Assembly: GCA_030374805.1 (NCBI GenBank)
Contig: JARGSG010000214.1
Location: 434,001-498,000, forward strand
DNA length: 64,000 nt
Reading direction: 5' to 3'
Source of the DNA: Gracilaria gracilis
Lineage: Eukaryota; Rhodophyta; Florideophyceae; Gracilariales; Gracilariaceae
Of the stretch, positions 34,023 through 44,480 are shown in pieces. The number at the start of each line of letters is the position of its first letter. Position 1 is the first letter of the stretch. The notes beneath the pieces were generated by a model. That model did not search any database. It saw only the letters and a program-made list of their open reading frames with translations, and was not told the origin of the DNA. A program made the translations under genes and the position numbers.

Positions 34023-35599
34023 TTACATGTGAAATTCATCCCCATCGCGCACGAGTTGATATGAAGAAGATTCATTTTCAAAGACAACTTCTATTGGTAT
34101 CATGTGCGAGTCACTAATCGAGGTTAATGGTGCATACGGCAATGCTGAGCTCATATTTCCCGGTGCTGCTTCTTTGAATATGCCTTTCCTCTTCAAGAAA
34201 GCCCCTCTCTCCCAGGCATGCCTTTCAGTTAAACGCTCCATGGGGCCTTTGAGCAAAGAACGAGGCACGCGAACATATTGTCTTGGACGTTTCAGCGAGC
34301 TCGCAACTGGAGGCATGGTTTGTAAGGTCTGTGGGACAATGTCCGCATGGTGTTCGGGTTGTAAGGCCCCAGTAGGATCGGCGGACGTTCGCGGTATTTC
34401 TGCTGAACTCTTGCCTTCCGGCGGAAAGGAAGGCTTTCTTGTGGATTCCCCGTGAGTGCTTTCCTTCGTGGGACCTGAAGCTTTGGAATTCAACGGATCT
34501 GCACTGGGTCGGGACTTTCCGGCAAAAACTGGATTAGGGGACCCCAATTCGAGTTCATGAGGTTTCTTCGAAGTCCCTGGCTGCTCCCCGTAAGAGGTGA
34601 AAGCAAGTTTTCTTGCCAACTATTCATTTGCTCGACGAAAGTTAATCGATGTTCCTTGTCGATAGCACATTGCCACTTTCTCAATGGCCCTATCATGACC
34701 CTTTTCCGCGGCACTTTCAAGCATGTGAAAGGCAAGTCTCATGTGCGAAGCATCCTTCGTGTTCAACAGCGATTCCGCAGCATTACAATGTGTATCCAGG
34801 AACGCTTGCATTGAGTCAGCGAGGTCTATTCCAATGAATTCTTCAGAAGGGAGTTGTGGCTCATTGAGAATTTTAGGTTTTGGACGTTGTATTGGGTGTT
34901 TGATTTGCATATCAATCCTTGGCTCGATGATATCTGAGCCCCCCATGTCTAGGGTGTGACTTGCAACACCAGTTTCTTCAGACTGTGACGTGAAGTCAAT
35001 CTGTGTTTCTTCTTCTAGCCCTTCTTCAGTTCGCTGTCGATTTGCTCCATTTGATTGCTTACTGCCTTCAGAGACACGAGAATTAATCTCGTTGGCCCAT
35101 GCAATAGCATCTACCAGGATATTTCCCTTAGTGCTAGGGCCAGGTATCTGTTCTTGCCCAGTAAACGCCCAGGGATCGTGAAAATTTCATTTTGTTTCCC
35201 CTTTCTTCTCGATGCGAAGGATGATGAAATGGACGCTAGCCGTACCCATCAGTCCCTTCAACTCCTTTCACTTGGTTCGATTAAGGTGCAGCTCAATAGG
35301 GCAGACAGAAAAGAGAGAGAGCCTTCGTTCATTCTTGATCGAATGCTCTTGAGGCTGAGAGAGGCATGCATATTGGTGGTGAAGATTGCAAAGACGTCAG
35401 CAGGCCCATACCTGTTCAAGCGATGTTCCAAGAATATCAAAAGATAGTCGTACAGAAACTGGCGGTGTTTACTGAGCCAAACGCGTAAGTTTGCTTCATA
35501 TTTGGTCTTTCGAACGGTTGCTGAAGCGATCTTTAAACTGGTAGCGTCGTTTGAGCCACGTTCCAGGCTGGCTACAAAATCCCCGTATCCCGTTGGCAC
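34023..35599 (-). pseudogene. Broken gene with a Sel1-like repeat
   Basis: The longest open stretch runs from about 35190 to 34023 with one in-frame TAG at 34620-34622. It contains HMRLAFHMLESAAEKGHDRA followed by IEKVAMCYRQG, the A..ML..AA..GH..A...A.CY..G pattern of a Sel1-like repeat. Charged low-complexity sequence and a basic block (RQYVRVPRSLLKGPMERL) follow. An upstream piece (35599-35258) has LRVWLSKHRQFLYDYLLIFL and may be the same gene after a frameshift. Sel1 repeats are protein-binding helices. Whether this was a host gene or an element gene cannot be told. Confidence 0.45.
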
Positions 35600-36320
35600 A
35601 TTAGCGCCTGCTCTTACTTTCTTAAGGGATGCAACGGTAATTGTACAATCTTCATCGTCCCCAAGTTTACTGCTTGATTGTCCATCTCGTGGTTCGGTAA
35701 TAAGCAGCCGTTGGTGAAGGTGGTTAAGTAAAAAGAGCGATCAAAATGGGAAGGCATGTTTCCAGGTGCAGATTTATTTAAGTGGTAAAGGGTTAGCGTT
35801 CTCACCGGCTTAATTTGGAACGCCTAAGCATGTGCCAGGTTTATGGCAAACTGAGTTCGAAAAGCGCAATTTTCGTGTTTTCCAGCAAGTAAGTTTACAG
35901 ACACAATTTTATGCAGGCTCCATTTGGAACACTGCGTCTAATCTTGCGACCCAATTCCTGCCCTTATGAGAGCTACACCAGAGCCATTGCGGCTCCGGAG
36001 TGCTGCGGAAGACCTCCCGCTTCCTTCCCAGCGGGCTGACACCGCGCCTGCCTCCGCGGCCATAACGCAATTGGCAGGTCATCTGAAGGCGGTTCAGGAT
36101 CATCCTCTTCACAATTTCTTTTCCGCAACGGCAGTTAAGGGTATTTATTCTCCTTTTCACTCACATCGACGGCTATTCTGCACTTCCTCTCAAGTGCCTT
36201 GGTCTTCTGTTAACCGCTCTTCCGGGAACTGGTCCGCTTTTGATAGAGATTTACTCGCATTGAGCGCACCGTAAGTATTTCGGCCCCATTTACTTTCCCG
36301 ATACCCTCTCGGCGAGTTGC
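35600..36320. other. No gene recognised
   Basis: Frames on both strands are short. It separates the Sel1-like pseudogene from the DDE_1 transposase. Confidence 0.35.
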
Positions 36321-37886
36321 TCACCTTCCTGAAACTGAAGTAGCTCCTCTCACTGACCCCAATATTTTGTTTCCGATATACTTAGAAGCCATTAGCATAG
36401 CAATCTCCTCCAGCACCAAAAACGGACGAAAGTTGCCGTCCCTGATGCTGTGCAGCCGCTGGATCCGACTTCTATCCGCTCTCTTCCTTCGGTCTTGACT
36501 GAGGTCATGAATGTTGAACACATCCACCTTTGCCCATAAGCCACTCCGCAGTGCAGTAGAGGTGTGCAAAACGGGGCCTTGTAGCCCAAAACGGTTCATA
36601 AACCGGTAGTTCATAGGCCACAGACCAGCTTCTTCGAATGCTTTCGTTGCTGTCGCACCTGCAAGGGATTTGTATCCTGCGACACCTATTTTTATCTTCA
36701 ACGCAACGTTAGCGTACCAGATATGACATCTTTCCATCAGCTCATCCCACGTCTCCCGTAAATTTGTTTGGAATGTTTTTTTTTTAATGGCACGGTCGCA
36801 AGGCTGGAGGAAGTGTGTCGTGTTTGCTGGAAGTTTGATGAAAATTATTTTGCACTTCTCACAACATTCGAGCCATGGAAGGCTGTCACATGAACTGTGC
36901 CCATCGAGGGTTAGCAGAACCCATTTTTCTTCGCTCACGACTGTGCGAATAAAGTCATTAATATGCGTCAAAACATCGTCCATAATATCCTGCTCCACTG
37001 AACCATTTTTGGTGAGCAAAAGCCGCGTTTCCCCTGGACACCAGGTCTCATCTGACAGCCAATGAGGCATGCCAGCCTCATTCCTGAATTATTCTTTCGA
37101 TAGCGGTTCTAACCAGCTTGCCATTCGTCTCCGTCCCGAGGCAACAAGGAGAAGTGGTGCTATGTCGCCTGCAGCCGATGCGCATATCCCAGCTGTGACG
37201 TGCTTACCGTGGTCCTTCACACCCAACCGGGTGCCTGACTTACGAGAGTTTGATGCGGTATAGCAGCGAATCTTTTTCCCGTACTCTGGTAGTACTGCTG
37301 TTTCGTCAAAGTTCCATATGCGGTGGGGGTCCGAAAGCAAGCTTGGATGTTGTCGGCGTACGCGCTCAAGAACGTCCTTCAAAGTCTTGACATGTCGGTA
37401 GTTTTCGGCCGCGCGTCTTGCGCCAGTTATATTCTCAACACTGCGAAACGTGAGTTCCCTGTTTCTTGCGCGGAAGGAACGCAAAGCATCGCCCGATGGC
37501 AGAGCCCCAGCAAAACCACGTCCACGGTCTGCCGCTATGTGGTCCTGAAGGTTTTTCATTTCGTGTTAGCCTAGGGCAAACCTGTGTTGAGCTGAGTATA
37601 TAAGTTTCTCGACTATGAGCGTCTCCACTGCGCGTTCTAATACTGACTTGCGACCTGCATGATGTTGAAGCGGTTCAAGTAATTTTTGGAGGACCGTCTT
37701 ATCACTGTTCATGCTGGCCTTTCGGATGCGGAACGCAGTAGTACGTGATATTCCTGCGATAGCCGCTGCTGTTCGAAATGTGTCAGCGCGCTCCAATCGC
37801 TCATGAGCCTTCTCTCTCCTGATCTGTTCGGCTTTTTGTTGTTCTACACGTCGCTTATGCTGCAAGCATTGAACTCGCATCGACAA
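36321..37886 (-). pseudogene. DDE_1 (pogo-like) transposase with two in-frame stops
   Basis: One continuous frame of about 520 codons interrupted only by TAA at 37566-37568 and TAA at 37087-37089. The N-terminus (ERADTFRTAAAIAGISRTTA) is a helix-turn-helix. The middle has ALRSFRARNRELTFRSVENI, RIWNFDETAVLPEYG (first Asp) and GKHVTAGICASAAGD. After the second stop come the catalytic LLTLDGHSSCDSLPWL and LPANTTHFLQPCDRAIKKK, then AGLWPMNYRF. It is a paralogue of the fragment at 19083-20330. Apart from the two stops it is nearly whole. Confidence 0.88.
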
Positions 37887-38417
37887 AGGAATGATGCGGC
37901 TTTGAAGGCCCGTTTTCTGCCTTGAACTACGGTGCTACATGGTCCTGATACGGCTGAAGCTTTTGTGGTTTAGCAGAGAACCTGGATGGGAATATCTGAG
38001 GTTAGAACTGTTGCTCACCAAATTCCACGCTGTTCCAAAATAAGCCTTGTTTCAAATTAAGCCGGTGAGAACGTTACACTCCACGAAACTTCTATATCTC
38101 AGAGTAGGAATTCGTCCTTAAACTATTACGTTGAGTGTAGACCGCAGTTTATGCAAATGAAACATCTGCACATGGATAGCGAGGCCAGCCGCTCATGTGG
38201 TGTGCACGATGCGTAGGACTGGCTCTCGGATCTGTTCGGACGCTGGCGCCACCGCCGGCGGTTCTACAAGTTCAAGATCTTGCTGCTGGAGCTCAGAGAG
38301 ATCATCGGCATGCCTCTCTCTTTCCAGAGAGTCCCCATCACTTGGCGGAAGGCATATTTCTAGAAAGCCAAACGCACTAGGCAAAGCGGTGAAAGTACAC
38401 TGCCATCTTTTACGACA
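37887..38417. other. Region between two elements
   Basis: No gene. TTACACTCCACGAAAC near 38075 also occurs near 16304, suggesting a shared element end, but the match is short. Confidence 0.35.
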
Positions 38418-39104
38418 TGTCTACGCCCACACTGGATTTCACTACAAGCCAGAAAAGATTGGATGATCTACTTTCTAAGGCCAAGGATATTGCCAAAAAA
38501 AATCTTTGTCTGAAGCAAAAATTAACGGAAAATGGATGGTGCAATATGCCGCCATTGCTCGTCGCTTTCAAGACGATAAGGAATTTGGTTTGACTCTCTA
38601 TCCCTATGAGCAAGGCCCTTCTGTTGATGCCTTCACCGGGGGCTTCTTCGAGCATCGGGAATGGTCACTTCGCAAGGGGATGGAATCCCATAAAAGCATG
38701 CGAGCTGTATACGAGTACGAAGCAAACTATATTAATGCCGCTGGGTTCTGGATGTCCTTCCACCAAGCCGCAATAGCTCTGCGCCAGGAATCCCTGGAAG
38801 AGAAGAGCTACCAAAAGGCCGAGATATATAACGTCTGGTCAATCGTCTCAATCCGTTACGGGCTGAGGGTTACAGGACTTCGAGCAGAGTTCTACAAACT
38901 GGTAGCGAAGGATCCTACATAGGCAAAAATGGTCTTACCGAGTCTCGAGGAGAGGAATGACATTCCCGCAGCAGATGATTTGGTAGAGCCCTTGGAGAAG
39001 CTCGACACACAAATGACTACGCAACTGATGAAGGCAGTTGCCACCCTAAGTGCCAGTAAAGCTACGGGAAGAGCTGGTAAAGGTGGCTCTGCCGAAGACA
39101 ACTA
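38418..39104 (+). pseudogene. gag-like gene of the DIRS-like element
   Basis: ATG at 38418 opens MSTPTLDFTTSQKRLDDLL. A run of eight A near 38497 causes a frame change into INGKWMVQYAAIARRFQDD. An in-frame TAG at 38920-38922 is followed by further coding-like sequence (PSLEERNDIPAADDLVEPL) to about 39092. Position upstream of RT and the helical composition suggest a structural protein. Confidence 0.5.
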
Positions 39105-39173
39105 GTCACCATAGGATCATGGCGTCGTCCCCTCTGGCGCAGACCACAAATTCGCGCGGAGGAATGGCATCTA

Positions 39174-39892
39174 ATGGGTTGCTCGGACTTCCTCTGCCGA
39201 GCAATCCAGTATGGAATCTACGATACTTCATCGGTTGTCTTCTTGCCAGGGCAAGGAATGGAACTACCGGAGATTCCTCAAACCCCGGAGGACAGATCGT
39301 TTGTCACAGACGATCTTCGAGACGGCTGTGCGAATGGTATATACAAGGAGGTAACCCCAGCTCACGCCATGCGAGCAAAGGCAGAGGGTGCAGTTATCTC
39401 CTCAGCGTTCACTGTCTGGCAGGAGGCCGAGGGAGGCCGAAAAGGACGCTTCGTCGTGAACCCGTCACGTCAGTCAAAGCATTGGAGGAAGAAGTCGGTC
39501 CGAACGGAAACTCTCTCGGAGTTTGCGATGCAGATTCAGAAGGGGGATAATTTTATATCGTTCGACCTTCGAAAAGGCTATCGACACTTTCGACTGCATC
39601 CAAGCATGCGGGAATGGTTCATTTTCCATTACAACGGCAGCTACTCTCAGTGTCTAGCTCTGCCGTTCGGTTGGGGAAGATCCCCTCTTTGGTTCACCCA
39701 GCTAACAGTGCCATTCGTTCGAAGTCTGCGTCAGAAGAGGTTCAGGGTGCTGGCTTACCTCGACAACTTTTTCATTGCTCCTTCAACGTTTGGAGAAGTT
39801 TCGAGCAAGGATCAATGTGCAAGGGCACGAGAGGTGGTCGACCGGCTCCTTCGCCGATTCGGATTGCAACGAAATCCATCGAAAGGGTGCTG
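39174..39892 (+). pseudogene. Reverse transcriptase domain with YLDN active site
   Basis: Motif A is FISFDLRKGYRHFRLHP, motif B region ALPFGWGRSPLWF, and motif C reads VLAYLDNFFIAPS, where an active enzyme has YxDD. The catalytic Asp is therefore Asn. The domain is broken after RNPSKGC by an insertion at 39893. Upstream frames toward gag are disrupted. Confidence 0.85.
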
Positions 39893-40143
39893 CCCTAGAA
39901 AAACTCATTGTCATTGAACTATCATTACCTGGTAATTGAAAATAAACCTTGTCATTGAAATGTCAAGGCACTTCCATGGAAGTTCATTTTTTCAAAAAAT
40001 CACATTCATGGAATATACAATAAATTTAATCCCTGATGACAATTCCAGGAGGTTGTGTCTCCTCCAATTACTGTTTCAGCGCCCCTGTTTGGGAATCACT
40101 TTAGACCTCCATTCCTTCTTGTTTAACGAGTTCTGCCTGAACT
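39893..40143. mobile_element. About 250-bp insertion in the RT thumb
   Basis: RT sequence stops at NPSKGC and resumes as AQLKYLGVLIDSHSMKF. Between them is AT-rich unrelated sequence with repeated CATTGTCATTGAA/CTTGTCATTGAAA motifs and a CTTCCATGGAAG palindrome. Exact ends and target duplication could not be fixed; GGGTGCTG/GGGCTGG on either side is only weakly similar. Confidence 0.5.
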
Positions 40144-41311
40144 GGGCTGGTTCAGCCCAGTTGAAATACCTTGGGGTTCTCATCGACAGCCACTCCATGA
40201 AGTTCTTCGTCGCCCCGCGAAAGCTAGTCATGGTGCAAATTCTGGCCAAAAGTCTTTTTTTTGGTCGCAGATGGGTGCCGAGAAGAAAGATCGAACACCT
40301 TTGTGGGGTCTGTGTCGCACTTTCGTTGGCCATGCCCTGGGCAAGATTCTACACCCGCTCCTTGTATTGGGACATGTTCATCAGACGACCCCGAGACGAG
40401 AGAGGGATTCGCTTAAGCCACCAGAGTATGAGAGACCTTCGGCGATGGAAACAGCTGAGCTCTCAAGAGTTGGATGAACGGCCGGTAACTCCTCCGGTAT
40501 CACCCGCAGCTATGCATACCGACGCCGCGGACGTGGGGTACGGTGGTACACGGAACGCGGACGACCTCAGCCCAAAAGCGGATGGCACTTGGAGAGCTCA
40601 GGGTATATGGAGCCGGCGAGTCCGAGCAGAATCCATCAGTTACCGCGAACTGAAGGCCATCCGTCTGCTGCTTTCTGGAAGCCTGGGAAAGAAACTGGTC
40701 TAGGAGCATCAGAAAGACTTGCTTTTGCATGTGGACAACCAGGCCGTTTTACATATCACAAACTCCTTTGTTTCCGCGTCCCGCCCGGTGATGCGAGAGC
40801 TGCGCAGACTGAAGATAGTGCTAGACCAGCTAGGTATCTGACTGAGATCGGAGTAGATTCATCGATATCGATGGCAAACAAGTTCGCAGATGGCCTTCCG
40901 CGACGCTTCTTCCGAGAAGACTTGCAGATCAAGAGGCAGCTCAGGCGTTCCGTCGCGGCTGGAATGAAGGCGCCAAAAGACGCATTTCCGTACCGCCCAG
41001 TCAGGGAACACCCTCGATTCATGCGGGAGCAGGCGCACGCAGAGTTGGCTTCCGTCTGGAACCCAGAAGAGGTTCGCTTACTGCGCCCACCGATAGATTT
41101 GATCGCGGCAACCATCCACAAATTGAGAACGACGAAATCCCCAGCAATTTTATTGATCCCGAACTGGCCGAGGCAATTCTGGTGTCAGGGCGCCTTGCGG
41201 ATGGCCTCGCGCTTCGAAGAACTGGATTCTCCGCCGGAAACAGTGTGGGAAGGATACCAGAAGATCAATCCCCGTTGGAGCCTGCTTTTGTTGGAAATCA
41301 ACATGGAGTAA
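40144..41311 (+). pseudogene. RNase H and connection region of the DIRS-like element
   Basis: LGVLIDSHSMKF and EHLCGVCVALSLAMPWARF continue the polymerase. RNase H follows: AMHTDAADVGYGGT, then ISYRELKAIRLLL, an in-frame TAG at 40701-40703, then LLLHVDNQAVLHITNSF. A frame change leads to SISMANKFADGLPRRF and LLIPNWPRQFWCQGAL, the post-RNase H motif seen in such elements. Confidence 0.75.
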
Positions 41312-41665
41312 CTAGGCGTTCCACTCGTCGCATGGAACTAGCAGATGCTGCCATGGCACGACTTGGCTCCATGCCAGCAAGCAGGGGTATTCTCCGGTCA
41401 GCCGAACTGCTGTCTGACTACGCGTGGAGCGGATGCACGGGAAGCTACGCGTACTTCCCAATGGCGTGCGTGGGTAGAGTTCTGTACGGCGGAGAACCCG
41501 ACGATGCTCCCTGTAACCGAAGGGCACATGATTGCATTCTTGGGATGGCTCGCGTCGGAACGCGAGCACGGAACTCGGAATGTCAGTAGTGCGTCGTTGC
41601 CGCTATACTTCAGTGCCGTTCGGCATATGCAAATAGCATTGGCCGGAACTCCAGTTCCGCGCCTT
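41182..41665 (+). pseudogene. Tyrosine recombinase, N-terminal part only
   Basis: Two overlapping frames give LADAAMARLGSMPASRGILR and, after a shift, RTSQWRAWVEFC..HMIAFLGWLASE and FSAVRHMQIALAGTPVP. This is the helical core-binding domain of phage-integrase-type recombinases. The catalytic domain with the R..HxxR..Y residues is missing because element X starts at 41666. Confidence 0.6.
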
Positions 41666-41700
41666 TGTTCTCGGAATGCTAGTTTAGTATGCTAGATGGC
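41666..41700. repeat. Terminus of element X with CTAG motifs
   Basis: TGTTCTCGGAATGCTAGT, then TATGCTAGAT and GGCTAGTTATG: three CTAG motifs about 13-14 bp apart, with more (AACTAGC, CACTAGT) over the next 60 bp. The copy at 1640-1699 keeps this layout. Regularly spaced subterminal motifs often bind transposases. Confidence 0.65.
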
Positions 41701-41927
41701 TAGTTATGAAAATAAAAGTCCGAGAAAACTAGCAATTTCGCAGATTGCACTAGTTGGCAAGGCAAAAATATTTTTTTTGGAAAACGCATTTCCACGTGCC
41801 GCCGTTGAACTCCATTTGTTGAAGTTGTATGCTAGTTTGCAGGTTGTGCGCCACTGCCCGTTACCTCACATTCGTCGCCGTCGTCAAAACCATTTTAAAA
41901 ATTTATTCTCGGGTCACCAGCGCTGGT

Positions 41928-42983
41928 TTATTCCAACTCGGCATTCGGATCCTGAGTCTCAGTTTCCCTAAATGTGAAGTTAAAGAAGTCCAACGGACAA
42001 CTCTCCCCATTCTGGTACACCCTCCTAGCCCCAAAGCGGTTTCCAACCCCTCCCAGACTCTTCTCCTCCTTCTCTTCCAATATACGCTCCGCCGTCCTCG
42101 CAGCCCCCGCCGCACTCCCGAAACCCAACAACGGCACGCCACCCGGCAGCTGCGGCGGCACAAACACCTTTCCCTCCTCGTCCACCATCACCCCACCCTT
42201 CCTTCTCTTCTTCAGTCGACTCCCCACACCTTCTCCTCCCTCCTCTTCTCCCCCCCTCTCCCTCACACTCCCCCGCCCACCCCGAGAACCAGGCGTCACA
42301 GGCGACCCTTTATCTGCTCCCTCTCCCACCCCTACTTCCCCTCCCCTCACCATTTCCTTCAAATCCATCAGCAATTTGCACGCCTTCTCCACCTGTCCCA
42401 CCTGCTCCTCTAAAACTTCAACCATACCCTTCAGCCCCATGTTTCTCTTTCGCAGCCTCCTCATCTTCCTCCCCACGCACTCCAGCATCCCATTCACATG
42501 TTCCACAGCCCCCACTCCAGTGAACTTCATCCTCTTCCGAATCGTCGAAATCAATTCCATCGGCACCCCAACCTCCGACACACTCAGCACCACCCCTCCC
42601 ATGTTTGCCACCATCTCCGACAGCATGTCGTCAAAGTGCTCCTTCAAACCCCCCCCAAGCTTCCTCACCCGTTCCTCCATCTCTCCCATAAACCTTCTCT
42701 CGGGTCCTCCTCCTCCATCCCCATTACAAATCCTCTGACTCCCACAAACCCCCTCAGTATCCCCTCCCTCCTTCCGCGGCGGCGTCTCTAGCACTTTCGT
42801 CCTATGCAGCAAAGCCATTAGCTCCTCGTCACCAACGTATCCATTCGGAATCCCGAGAAAAGACGGCGTCCGGCGATAAACGACTTGAACAGGCCTGAGC
42901 GACTTACAACAACTCCCGCCCTTGCCACCTCTGAACACAGCCGTTATACTCGTGGCTACACACCCCTCTACTCCGCAGGCCTA
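41928..42983 (-). CDS. Element X coiled-coil protein, function unknown
   Basis: Open for about 350 codons to the stop at 41928. The annotated left part opens after a TAG with no ATG near it, so the true start may lie in an upstream exon or frame (a piece with MEISGRNGVFGEWQEIEV lies at about 43050-43000). The middle is a long charged helix (KRMKFTGVGAVEHVNGML, RKMRRLRKRNMGLKGMVEV, QVGQVEKACKLLMDLKEMV). A Gly/Glu-rich linker, a basic KKRRKGG block and a conserved end FFNFTFRETETQDPNAELE follow. The second copy at 823-1435 preserves the same end. A DNA-binding or structural role in the element is possible; no family recognised. Confidence 0.55.
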
Positions 42984-43367
42984 TTTGTATCACAATTTTC
43001 TTTACCTCAATTTCCTGCCATTCCCCAAAAACTCCATTTCTTCCAGATATTTCCATATTTTCGTTTTTTCCTTTCATTACCATCCCACAAAACCAATCCA
43101 CAGCGCCCGTTCCTTAACTCCTTACCATTAAATCTTCCCCTTCATACTTCATTTCGACACATCTCTCTTCATAAACACATTCATCAGTCCTAATCCCTTC
43201 ATACCCACCTACCTCATTCTTTCAACTACTTAGTCATAAAAACTATCTTTTCCTCTGAAACCACTTTATCGATGTATACATCGGCAACGCCTTTCTCTAC
43301 TTAAGCATCTCTCCGTTCCTCTCCTGTAGCACAATATCTCCTCACAGCATCCAACAAATTCGACATA

Positions 43368-44390
43368 ATGACCTCGCCTTCTTCTTCTCTCCGCTCCTCC
43401 CACACCCCAGCTATTGTTGTATGCAGAGACCGCATTGGCTCCATGCTTTGCGACCACGGTACCCCTCAAGATACCATTCTTTCACTCCAAAATTTCATAG
43501 CCGCACACAGCATTCCGCAAGGTCCCATTTTCTTCTGCGGCAGGAGCAACTTGTTGGAAACAGTAATTCGCTCCTGCCCTCCATCTTGCAGACAAGACTT
43601 GGTCTTCATTCAGAACGGCCACATTCTTCCCATTCTTTCAAAACATGGTCTTCATCACACCTCACGAGCAGTTCTTTACATCTCCGTACCTACTCTCGGT
43701 GCACATCGAGAGGATGGCGTCACCCCTCTTGCTCCCAACGGCCTCACAACTGTCACCGAAAAATGGGCTTTCGCACTAGCACAACGCTTCTTTAACGCAG
43801 GTCTCACTTTCAATATCGTTGACAAAGACGCCTTCTCTAAATCTTACTACGAAAAGCTCGTCTGGATCTCTTCATTCAACCTAGTTCGTTCCTCCCACGG
43901 CTTCATTACCATGCATGACGTGGCCACCAACTACAATACCATATTCTCAACGATAATGAAGGAACGACTCGGCATAGTCTCCTCCAACACCGCTATCTCC
44001 TACAATATCCCCTCCACAGTACAATCCCTCCTGGCCTACGGCAGCACTCTTACCTCCTTCCGCGCCTCATTCTCTGAATACGAATTCAGAAACGCGTGTA
44101 ACTCATTTTCTTTCTTCAAAAATTTTTTTATGCTCACATTATATCAGAACATTCGTTCTTTTCTCATTACTAGTCAAGTCACCTCACTCTTACACACAGA
44201 ACACTACCCGCCCTACATGTTTTATCTAATCCTCCTCATAATCCATTATCATCAGTCCGTCCTCGTAGTCCCCATCCGTGTTATCAGCCTTGTGGACTTG
44301 TACCTCGTCATCTTCCTCTTCGTAATCCTCCTCTCCAACTTCCTCTTCCTCCATTTCAAAGTTGCTCACAGAACTTTCCTGCTCGTCTAG
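43368..44390 (+). CDS. Ketopantoate-reductase-like protein carried by element X
   Basis: ATG at 43368. The protein resembles a widespread algal/plant family related to ketopantoate reductase (6-phosphogluconate dehydrogenase C-terminal-like fold). Landmarks are PIFFCGRSNLLETVI, DLVFIQNGHILPIL (the family QNG motif), YISVPTLGAHREDG, PNGLTTVTEKWAFAL and KLVWISSFNLVRSSHG. The N-terminal GxGxxG of a normal NADP-binding fold is not evident, so binding may be lost or changed. After about residue 240 the sequence turns into hydrophobic nonsense overlapping the antisense acidic tail of the neighbouring gene. The real protein therefore probably ends or splices near 44090. It is the only plus-strand gene in the element and is convergent with the long gene. 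Confidence 0.55.
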   Translation: MTSPSSSLRSSHTPAIVVCRDRIGSMLCDHGTPQDTILSLQNFIAAHSIPQGPIFFCGRSNLLETVIRSCPPSCRQDLVFIQNGHILPILSKHGLHHTSRAVLYISVPTLGAHREDGVTPLAPNGLTTVTEKWAFALAQRFFNAGLTFNIVDKDAFSKSYYEKLVWISSFNLVRSSHGFITMHDVATNYNTIFSTIMKERLGIVSSNTAISYNIPSTVQSLLAYGSTLTSFRASFSEYEFRNACNSFSFFKNFFMLTLYQNIRSFLITSQVTSLLHTEHYPPYMFYLILLIIHYHQSVLVVPIRVISLVDLYLVIFLFVILLSNFLFLHFKVAHRTFLLV

Positions 44391-44480
44391 CTGGTCGTTC
44401 GGGTCTTCCCCGAGTCCAAATTCCTCATCTAAGAATTTGGGCCGAAAAGCAGGCTGCCTGTGCACCGCATCAAGGAGCTT

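Larger units (their letters stand above)
38418..41665 (+). mobile_element. Tyrosine-recombinase (DIRS-like) retrotransposon, 3' truncated
   Basis: Gene order gag, reverse transcriptase, RNase H, tyrosine recombinase start, all on the plus strand, which is the hallmark of DIRS/Ngaro-type elements that integrate with a recombinase rather than an integrase. The recombinase is cut off after its N-terminal domain by the element X terminus at 41666. Ends of the retroelement itself were not found. Confidence 0.75.

Noticed and set aside
36321-37886. Reassigned stop codon, because many long frames continue in register across a single stop
   Set aside because: All three stops occur (TAA, TAG, TGA), host genes in the window use normal stops with none inside, and the same elements also have frameshifts and lost catalytic residues. 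Decay is simpler.
41974-42738. 254-codon plus-strand Pro/Ser-rich frame
   Set aside because: Antisense of the element X coiled-coil gene, whose minus-strand sequence is conserved in the second copy.
43000-43024. A 25-bp GT-AG intron in the element X coiled-coil gene
   Set aside because: GTAAAG...ATAG would join two frames neatly, but 25 bp is shorter than known spliceosomal introns apart from extreme cases.
44100-44390. Hydrophobic tail of the ketopantoate-reductase-like frame as a membrane domain
   Set aside because: It is antisense to the acidic tail of the neighbouring gene; the FLLFLF composition comes from the complement of GAA/GAG codons.
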